From: Chloroflexota bacterium
GTDB lineage: Bacteria; Chloroflexota; UBA6077
DNA: 5,200 nucleotides
NCBI GenBank assembly: GCA_021788565.1
Contig: JAJYKO010000499.1
Coordinates: forward strand, 1-5,200
Direction: 5' to 3'
The position numbers and the translations under genes were made by a program. Below, in pieces: positions 1 to 4,531 of this stretch; within the stretch, counting starts at the first letter, position 1, and every line of letters begins with the position of its first letter. The notes beneath the pieces are model-generated. The model ran no database searches and had not been told where the DNA came from. It saw only the letters and a program-made list of their open reading frames with translations.

Positions 1-964
1 CTCCGCCCAGGTAGATAGCGCCGGCCTCTTGAGGGATCGCCGCGTCGCGGAGCGGGCTGAAGTACACCAACTCCGCACCGTGAGCCTCCAGGAGGTCTAG
101 ATTATCCTGGTAGTAGAAGTTGAACGCCTCGTCTCGGGCCACGGCGATCACGGCCCGGCGTGGGACAGGACGGGCGGGGAAGAGCGAGGGGAACTGAGGA
201 CTGAGGACTGAGGACTGAGTGGGGTTCTGGGTTCCGGGTTCTGGGTTCTGAGTGTAGGACACAGGACTGGCCGCTGATGGCTGATAGCCGATGGCCGACA
301 GCAGGCCGTCCACGTCTACATGCGTCTCGATCAACCCCGCTAGCTTATCGAAGTAATCCTCCGAGATGGGCTGCTCGGGAGCGGGGACCAGCCCCAGGTG
401 GCGCTCGGGGAGATCCAGGGCAGCATCGCGCGGAATATAACCGAAGACCGTTCCAACCCCACTGCCCTCGATCGCATCGCGCACCATGCCGTAGTGCTTC
501 TCTCCGCCTACCTTATTGAGGATGAAGCCGGCCATCTTGAGACCAGTGTCGAAGCGCGAGTATCCCCAGGCCATCGCCGCGGCGCTTCTGGCCATTCTCC
601 GCACGTCCAGCACCAGCAGGACCGGCGCGTCCAGCAGCTTGGCAATCTCCGCCGTACTGCCGGTCTCGTCCCGACCGCTGAAGCCGTCGAAGAGGCCCAT
701 CACCCCCTCGATCACCGCCAGGTCCGCACCCCAGCATGCCCTGTTGAACAGTTCCAGTAGCGCATCCTTCGGGACCATCCAGCTATCCAGGTTCCGCGAG
801 GGGGTGCCCGTGGCCGCGGTGTGGTGGCTGGGGTCGATGTAGTCCGGGCCGACCTTGAACGGAGCCACCTTCAGACCCCGGCGCCGGAGCGCCGCCATCA
901 GCCCCACCACAATCGTCGTCTTCCCGACGCCGCTGGAGGTGCCGGCAATCACAAGGCGAGGCAT
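1..964 (-). CDS. cobB: Cobyrinate a,c-diamide synthase (CobB/CbiA), 3' part cut by window edge
   Basis: Known role of the family: ATP- and glutamine-dependent amidation of the a and c carboxylates of (hydrogeno)cobyrinate in cobalamin synthesis, in the cytoplasm. The minus strand is open without a stop from the ATG at 964 to the edge, 321 codons; the family usually has about 450-470. Seen: an N-terminal P-loop GTSSGVGKTT (residues 8-17), KVGPDYIDPSHH (37-48), VIEGVMGLFDG (84-94), then a Pro/Ser/Gln/Asn-rich linker (about 222-268), then the start of the glutaminase domain with AVARDEAFNFYY (274-285) and FSPLRD (302-307). The catalytic Cys of the glutaminase half lies outside the window. The linker is written in heptamer DNA repeats (separate entry). 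Start: ATG at 964 fits the family but has no good ribosome site; an in-frame TTG at 979 has GGAGG 10 nt upstream. CobB and CbiA (aerobic and anaerobic pathways) cannot be told apart here. Confidence 0.95.
   Translation of the reverse strand, partial: MPRLVIAGTSSGVGKTTIVVGLMAALRRRGLKVAPFKVGPDYIDPSHHTAATGTPSRNLDSWMVPKDALLELFNRACWGADLAVIEGVMGLFDGFSGRDETGSTAEIAKLLDAPVLLVLDVRRMARSAAAMAWGYSRFDTGLKMAGFILNKVGGEKHYGMVRDAIEGSGVGTVFGYIPRDAALDLPERHLGLVPAPEQPISEDYFDKLAGLIETHVDVDGLLSAIGYQPSAASPVSYTQNPEPGTQNPTQSSVLSPQFPSLFPARPVPRRAVIAVARDEAFNFYYQDNLDLLEAHGAELVYFSPLRDAAIPQEAGAIYLGG
193..301. repeat. Composite of four heptamer tandem-repeat arrays inside cobB
   Basis: Read on the plus strand: ACTGAGG three times plus a partial copy (193-219); GGGTTCT four times, one copy with a final C (222-249); TAGGACA/CAGGACT, two diverged units (255-268); CTGATGG, CTGATAG, CCGATGG, CCGACAG (274-301). 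The unit sequences differ but every array has period 7. Seven is not a multiple of three, so three units make 21 bases and the reading frame of cobB stays open through all arrays. They encode linker residues about 222-258, including an imperfect TQNPEPG/TQNPTQ repeat. Heptamer short tandem repeats are known from cyanobacteria and some other phyla; the family assignment here is inferred from period alone. Confidence 0.85.
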
Positions 965-976
965 AGGTCCATTCGA

Positions 977-994
977 CAAGGCTCCGCGACCTCC
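977..994 (-). promoter_or_regulatory. Candidate ribosome site and TTG start for cobB
   Basis: On the minus strand GGAGG (994-990) lies 10 nt before an in-frame TTG (979-977), which would add five residues ahead of the ATG at 964. The ATG itself is 25 nt from GGAGG and has only a weak GGA close by. Homologues usually begin a few residues before LVIAG, which favours the ATG, so the two signals disagree. Confidence 0.4.
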
Positions 995-1080
995 GAAAAA
1001 TGCTGAGATTCGTATCGAGGCTGGATTCTACAGCGCCACTCGACCCTTTGCCTAGCGAGCCAGCCCAAACAGGTTTTGGG

Positions 1081-1109
1081 CGAGACCCACGGGGTCTCGG
1101 AGACCCCGT
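1081..1109. other. Two overlapping, mutually exclusive hairpins
   Basis: CGAGACCC (1081-1088) pairs perfectly with GGGTCTCG (1092-1099), with a 3-nt loop. ACGGGGTCT (1089-1097) pairs perfectly with AGACCCCGT (1101-1109), also with a 3-nt loop. The middle segment is shared, so only one hairpin can form at a time. The element lies in the divergent gap, about 120 nt upstream of cobB and 56 nt upstream of the predicted -10 of the radical SAM gene. No T-run follows on either strand. It could be an RNA switch in a long cobB leader or a DNA operator; neither is shown. Confidence 0.55.
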
Positions 1110-1161
1110 AGGCCTGGGCATTGCGCTGGTGACCGGAGCTGTGGCGTGCCATCCAAGAATG

Positions 1162-1170
1162 TGCTATAAC
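1162..1170 (+). promoter_or_regulatory. Extended -10 promoter of the radical SAM gene
   Basis: TGCTATAAC combines the extended TGn element with a -10 hexamer TATAAC. No good -35 hexamer stands 16-18 bases upstream, as is usual when an extended -10 is used. The predicted start near 1177 gives a leader of about 29 nt that includes the GAGG ribosome site at 1193-1196. Confidence 0.5.
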
Positions 1171-1205
1171 GGTAGCAACAACCTGGTAAATAGAGGCGAC
1201 GCAGG

Positions 1206-2465
1206 ATGGACGCGAGGGAACCCACTGGCAAGGCAACCGCCCGAAACGATCGAGCCGTGGTACTCGATGAACAGTTGCTTTCGCGAACCGGCATCGCGCC
1301 CGGCGATGAGTTTCTGGTCGTCGAGACCGACACCGGGCTCCTCCTGCGAAAAGCCGATCCATCTCTACGGCGGGTGTACGTCGAGCCAACCAACGGCTGC
1401 AACCTCTCGTGCCAGGCGTGCATGCGACATTCGTGGCATGAACGGATCGGATTCATGTCGATGGATAGCTACAACCTCCTCATCGAGGGACTGCGAGCGA
1501 TTCCATCGGCTCGAAGCATCAACTTCTGGGGCTTTGGGGAACCGCTTCTGCATCCGAACATCTCCGAGATGATCGCCCTCGCCAAAGGAATAGGTGCCGA
1601 GACCCGAATGATCACCAATGGGCTTCGCATCGACGCCCCGATGGCCCGAAAGCTCGTCTCATCGGGGCTTGACTCCATCGTGGTATCGGTCGATGGGGCA
1701 TCGCCCAGTATCCACGCGGCGGCGAGAGCGGGCTCGGATATCGACGGGGTACAGAGAAATGTGGCGCTGCTGCGGTCCATCAGAGACGCCGCGAGAAGTC
1801 GTTCGCCCGAGATCGGTCTCGAGTTCGTTCTGACGCGCCAGAACGTCGGCGAGATCAAAAACCTCCTGGAGCTCGCGAGGTCTATGGAGGCATCTTTCCT
1901 GGTGGTCTCCCACATCCTGCCGTACACGGAGGACATGGTTGAACAGACCCTCTACGGGGCCAGCGCGGGGAGCGTCTATCCTCATCACCGCTCCAAATGG
2001 ACCCCCGAGGTCGTGCTGCCGAGGATAGACTGGCGGCGGGAACTCGACACGCACATTCTGGAACTGCTGCAGCACAGCAGCCAAAAGGAGTTCTCCCCGG
2101 ACCGGATGGCGGGTAGCTCCGGCTACTGCCCTTTTGTGAATCAGGGCTCGCTGGCGGTCGCCTGGGATGGGTCGGTGAGTCCTTGCGTCCCGCTAATGCA
2201 CAGCTACTCGTGCTTCGTTCTGGGCAGGGCCAAAAGCATAAGAAAGTGCTCCTTCGGCAACGTAGGCAGCGAGAACGCGAAGGCTATCTGGGATCGAGCG
2301 GACTTCAAGCGGTTCCGCGAGTCCGTAATCAGGTTCACATTTCCGCCGTGTACCGACTGCGGTGGTTGCGATCTGTCCGCAAACAACGAGGAAGACTGCC
2401 TGGGCAACGGCTTTCCCACCTGCGGGGACTGCCTCTGGGCAAAAGGAGTCATTCAGTGTCCATGA
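1206..2465 (+). CDS. Radical SAM/SPASM-type protein, probable tungsten-oxidoreductase maturase
   Basis: 419 residues. Seen: residues 13-55 resemble an AbrB-like swapped-hairpin segment (LSRTGIAPGDEFLVV, then LLLRKADP). The radical SAM core follows with CNLSCQAC (C65, C69, C72, the 4Fe-4S and SAM site), GFGEPLLHP (109-117) and SVDG (161-164). The C-terminal part has C308, C327 and the dense set C382, C385, C388, C398, C406, C409 and C418, as in SPASM domains carrying auxiliary Fe-S clusters. The ending GNGFPTCGDCLWAKGVIQCP strongly recalls the radical SAM maturases found beside tungsten aldehyde:ferredoxin oxidoreductases; this is from memory of the family. It would be cytoplasmic and oxygen-sensitive. 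ATG at 1206 has GAGG 9 nt upstream. It is transcribed divergently from cobB and convergently with the next gene, so it stands alone; no tungsten enzyme is visible nearby. The exact substrate is inferred; membership in radical SAM/SPASM is secure. Confidence 0.85.
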   Translation: MDAREPTGKATARNDRAVVLDEQLLSRTGIAPGDEFLVVETDTGLLLRKADPSLRRVYVEPTNGCNLSCQACMRHSWHERIGFMSMDSYNLLIEGLRAIPSARSINFWGFGEPLLHPNISEMIALAKGIGAETRMITNGLRIDAPMARKLVSSGLDSIVVSVDGASPSIHAAARAGSDIDGVQRNVALLRSIRDAARSRSPEIGLEFVLTRQNVGEIKNLLELARSMEASFLVVSHILPYTEDMVEQTLYGASAGSVYPHHRSKWTPEVVLPRIDWRRELDTHILELLQHSSQKEFSPDRMAGSSGYCPFVNQGSLAVAWDGSVSPCVPLMHSYSCFVLGRAKSIRKCSFGNVGSENAKAIWDRADFKRFRESVIRFTFPPCTDCGGCDLSANNEEDCLGNGFPTCGDCLWAKGVIQCP

Positions 2466-2544
2466 CCAGGCCGTGGGGGTGGCGGAACGATGACTCCGCA
2501 AGGCCCGCAAGCGAGCGCAGCGTCACGCAGCAGGCGGTCGATAG

Positions 2545-2577
2545 GGAGCCGCCCGGGTTGAGGACAACCCAGGCTCC
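2545..2577. terminator. Hairpin at convergent gene junction, possible bidirectional terminator
   Basis: GGAGCC (2545-2550) pairs with GGCTCC (2572-2577), and inside it GGGTTG (2555-2560) pairs with CAACCC (2565-2570) around a 4-nt loop, with a small 4x1 internal bulge. It lies between two genes that end towards each other, where a shared terminator is expected. No clear T-run follows on either strand, so it is not a textbook intrinsic terminator. Confidence 0.55.
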
Positions 2578-2605
2578 AAGGTATCAGATCACGAGTCCCA
2601 GACCA

Positions 2606-3340
2606 CTAGCTCAAGGATATGCTGAAGACCGTCTGCTCTGCTAGATCAGGAGACGTCTTTGCGACTATGTCGACCTTCAATGGCCCCAGGTATCTGGCCC
2701 GGCCGCCCTCAAGCCGGAACGCTCTGTCGTGCCCAGGCACGATTATTCCCCCCAGGCCGGCTATTCTATCGATGCTCCCTCGACTGGCAGCCGCATCCAA
2801 AGTCTGTTCGGCGGTCCGAGACAGAAGTTCGGCCCTGTTCTTGATCGCGTCCTGGGCAATTGCCGTCAGGCCGTCGGCTGTGGATACCAGCATGGACATG
2901 TGACCCGGGGTGTGACCAGGGGTGTCGATCATGGTGACCCCGGGGAGAAGCTCGGTCTCCCCCGTCAGCAATCTTAACCTCGGATGCTCCGCCAGATGCC
3001 TCATCAGGTAGCCCGGAATCGAGGGGTTTTCCGCCGGGGGCTGCCTCAGTGCCCAGTCCAGTTCCCTAGCACCGATCACCACCTCAGCTTCTGGAAACAG
3101 GGGGAAGCCCAGGCTGTGGTCCCAGTGGCTGTGGCTGAGGACAACCATATGGATGTCGCCTGGAGACATCTTCAGAGCCGCGAGCCGGCTGAGCAGCAAC
3201 CTGTGCATACCGGGATGACCCGTGTCGAAGAGAACGCTGGTTCCCCCCGCTCGAACAAGGGCTATAGATCCCCACCCTATCCGGCCATAGGTTGGCGACC
3301 AGCCCGGAAAGCCTTCGAACAAGAGCTCGACTGTTGCCAT
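2606..3340 (-). CDS. Metallo-beta-lactamase-fold hydrolase, N-acyl-homoserine-lactonase-like
   Basis: 244 residues from the ATG at 3340, which has GAGG 5 nt upstream (GAGGTG, plus-strand 3346-3349); a longer start at 3412 would add 24 unconserved residues and overlaps the predicted -10. Seen: FDTG (38-41), the metal motif HSHWDH (70-75: H70, H72, D74, H75), TPGHTPGH (140-147, next His ligand), D164 in AQDA and H204 in PGHD. This is a full binuclear metal site for the superfamily. The N-terminal GWS...G...S..LV pattern and overall length resemble quorum-quenching lactonases of the AiiA/AttM type. No signal peptide is seen, so it is probably cytoplasmic. It is divergent from the GntR regulator, a common arrangement for a regulated catabolic enzyme. 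The fold and hydrolase chemistry are secure; the lactone substrate is a guess, because the same architecture serves thioesters, lactones and other esters. Confidence 0.85.
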   Translation of the reverse strand: MATVELLFEGFPGWSPTYGRIGWGSIALVRAGGTSVLFDTGHPGMHRLLLSRLAALKMSPGDIHMVVLSHSHWDHSLGFPLFPEAEVVIGARELDWALRQPPAENPSIPGYLMRHLAEHPRLRLLTGETELLPGVTMIDTPGHTPGHMSMLVSTADGLTAIAQDAIKNRAELLSRTAEQTLDAAASRGSIDRIAGLGGIIVPGHDRAFRLEGGRARYLGPLKVDIVAKTSPDLAEQTVFSISLS

Positions 3341-3370
3341 CTGCACCTCATGCACGCTCAAACCCAACTT

Positions 3371-3401
3371 CGGGCCGGCTGCTTCTCCTGAGAGCGGCCC
3401 G
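3371..3401 (-). other. Hairpin in the leader of the MBL-fold hydrolase
   Basis: CGGGCCG (3371-3377) and CGGCCCG (3395-3401) are perfect inverted arms of 7 bp separated by 17 nt. If transcription starts near 3401 (see the promoter entry), this stem would sit at the very 5' end of the mRNA, about 22 nt ahead of the ribosome site. It could stabilise the message, but the GC-rich context makes chance possible. Confidence 0.3.
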
Positions 3402-3407
3402 GCACAG

Positions 3408-3413
3408 ATCATA
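3408..3413 (-). promoter_or_regulatory. Candidate -10 for the MBL-fold hydrolase
   Basis: The minus strand reads TATGAT here, a near-consensus -10, with a leader of about 60 nt to the ATG at 3340. The region 17-18 nt upstream is GC-rich and offers no convincing -35 hexamer, so an activator would be needed or the call is wrong. Confidence 0.3.
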
Positions 3414-3506
3414 CGCCCGGCGAGCCGTGCGGCACCACCCTCTCAGACGCGTGATCGGTTAGCCAGCGGGTGCGTCAAGCGGAAGGCCGACGAACGAGGC
3501 CTGTCG

Positions 3507-3522
3507 AATGCCGGACGGCATT
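3507..3522. promoter_or_regulatory. 16-bp inverted repeat, candidate operator
   Basis: AATGCCG (3507-3513) and CGGCATT (3516-3522) are perfect 7-bp arms with a 2-bp centre. The spacing is too tight for a good RNA hairpin but suits a dimeric DNA-binding protein. It lies 31 bp upstream of the -35 of the regulator gene and about 95 bp upstream of the divergent gene's candidate -10. Confidence 0.4.
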
Positions 3523-3553
3523 GTGCGGCTACGGAAGTCAACGAGATTGGTGC

Positions 3554-3582
3554 TTGACAGCGCCATGAGCCTGAACTACTAT
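3554..3582 (+). promoter_or_regulatory. Sigma-70-type promoter of the GntR regulator
   Basis: TTGACA (3554-3559) matches the -35 consensus fully and is separated by exactly 17 bp from TACTAT (3577-3582), a 4/6 match to the -10. Transcription would start near 3589, giving a leader of about 46 nt before the ATG at 3635. Confidence 0.65.
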
Positions 3583-3583
3583 C

Positions 3584-3589
3584 GTATAC
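3584..3589. promoter_or_regulatory. GTATAC core, possible FCD-GntR autoregulatory operator
   Basis: The perfect palindrome GTATAC lies between the -10 and the predicted start point of the regulator gene. GTATAC is the centre of operators of several FCD-type GntR regulators such as UxuR-like proteins. The flanking bases (C before, A after) do not extend the symmetry, so the site is short and could be chance. Its position fits repression by steric block. Confidence 0.35.
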
Positions 3590-3634
3590 AGCATCCAGTG
3601 GACAGTATTCCCCTTGTTTCTCAGAGGCGGTCCC

Positions 3635-4399
3635 ATGCACCGATTGGAGACTCTCGACTTCCGCCATATGGGCGACCTGGCCCACGACTCCATAAGGGAT
3701 GCCATCACCTCCGGCCGCATCGCCGCCGGCGAGAGGCTCAGCCAGGACGAACTGGCAAGACAGCTCGGGGTCAGCCGTGCTCCCATCAGGGATGCGCTGA
3801 ACCGCCTGGAGGCGGAGGGATTGGTCCGCACGGCCGCCAAGGGGGTTGTCGTCGCGGAGATGACGCCTCAGGAACTGTTGGAGCTGTTCGAAGTGAGGGC
3901 TCTGGTTGACGGCTATGCCGGACGTAGGGCCTGCGAGCTGCTTTCCGAGGACGATCTCACGCGACTCGAGCAGATCGTCCAGGCAACCGCTCAGCTCTCG
4001 GAGGGTGGCGACGTTCAGGAGGTCGTGCGAGCACACGAAGACTTCCACGAAGTGATTTACGAGGCATCGGGAAATGCCGAGTTGACACGCATCGCCCGCA
4101 GCCTCTGGGACAGGACATACCGGTATCGGCTCACGGGGCTAGCCAGCAGTGAAGTGGCTCTCTCCTCTCTGGAAGACCACAGGTCCATCCTGGAGGCCTT
4201 CAAGAAGAGGGATGCTTCCCGGGCCGAAATGCTGATGTCAGAACACAACCAGCACACAATAGATCGTGTGCTTCAGGAAATGAGCTATCCTCCTCATCCC
4301 ATCGATGGGTCCACTGTTCTGCCGTCAATTGCTCCAGTTTCGCAGGCCATCAGCATGACTGGCGAAAAATCCTCTTACCTGCCAGCGAATCGAACATGA
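3635..4399 (+). CDS. GntR-family transcriptional regulator, FadR/FCD subfamily
   Basis: 254 residues. Seen: an N-terminal winged helix-turn-helix (about 12-74) with LAHDSIRDAITSGRIAAGERL and the recognition region LARQLGVSRAPIRDALNRLE (40-59), then an all-helical FCD effector domain (about 80-216) with EVRALVDGYAGRRA and FHEVIYEASGN (137-147). The three FCD metal histidines appear at H138, H182 and H204, but the Asp expected four residues before the first is His (H134). Residues after about 217 are a Pro/Ser-rich tail beyond the usual FCD end. Start: ATG at 3635 has GAGG 7 nt upstream; a TTG at 3614 would add seven residues without a ribosome site. Family members bind organic acids and usually repress neighbouring catabolic genes. 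It is divergent from the MBL-fold hydrolase and 132 bp upstream of the cyclase, so both are plausible targets. The effector is unknown. Confidence 0.93.
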   Translation: MHRLETLDFRHMGDLAHDSIRDAITSGRIAAGERLSQDELARQLGVSRAPIRDALNRLEAEGLVRTAAKGVVVAEMTPQELLELFEVRALVDGYAGRRACELLSEDDLTRLEQIVQATAQLSEGGDVQEVVRAHEDFHEVIYEASGNAELTRIARSLWDRTYRYRLTGLASSEVALSSLEDHRSILEAFKKRDASRAEMLMSEHNQHTIDRVLQEMSYPPHPIDGSTVLPSIAPVSQAISMTGEKSSYLPANRT

Positions 4400-4442
4400 A
4401 ACCAGGTACGAAACGGCCGGCGTAACTCGAGGGGGTGATACT

Positions 4443-4468
4443 GCGCTGCGCAGCCCCGCTGGCAGCGC
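4443..4468. terminator. Hairpin between regulator and cyclase genes, possible terminator
   Basis: GCGCTG (4443-4448) pairs with CAGCGC (4463-4468), and inside it CAGC (4451-4454) pairs with GCTG (4458-4461) around a CCC loop. The 5' arm also contains the 10-bp palindrome GCTGCGCAGC (4445-4454), so an alternative dimer-type structure or a protein site is possible. No T-run follows. A TTGACG hexamer at 4477-4482 just downstream may be a -35 for the cyclase, but no clear -10 stands 16-18 bp from it. Confidence 0.4.
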
Positions 4469-4531
4469 CCGGACTATTGACGGTACATCGTTCGCTTCAA
4501 CTCAGGGAAGGATATCTGGAGGGGTTGCATA

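Noticed and set aside
193..301. CRISPR array or minisatellite outside a gene
   Set aside because: The units are only 7 bp with no spacers, and the minus-strand cobB frame is open through the whole stretch with conserved domains on both sides.
965..1205. Cobalamin riboswitch in front of cobB
   Set aside because: A B12 riboswitch would be natural here, but I find no B12-box core or the conserved CCGGTGA-type junction on the minus strand. A GCCACT string occurs only on the plus strand, in the wrong orientation.
949..1389. Minus-strand open frame spanning the cobB/radical SAM gap
   Set aside because: It overlaps the start of both real genes in other frames, and its protein is Arg-rich with no family features.
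2462..2644. Short plus-strand reading frame of 60 codons whose ATG overlaps the radical SAM stop (ATGA)
   Set aside because: The ATGA overlap resembles translational coupling, but the ribosome-like AAGGAG is 13 nt away and lies in conserved radical SAM codons. The product is Arg/Pro-rich without a recognisable motif, and it runs through the junction hairpin and into the end of the convergent gene.
2606..3340. Firm call as a quorum-quenching AHL lactonase
   Set aside because: The metal motifs are shared by many MBL-fold lactonases and thioesterases, and no quorum-sensing gene is in the window, so only a resemblance is claimed.
3443..4048. Long minus-strand open frame opposite the GntR gene
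   Set aside because: Its translation has no recognisable domain and lies opposite a clear GntR/FCD protein; long antisense frames are expected in GC-rich DNA.
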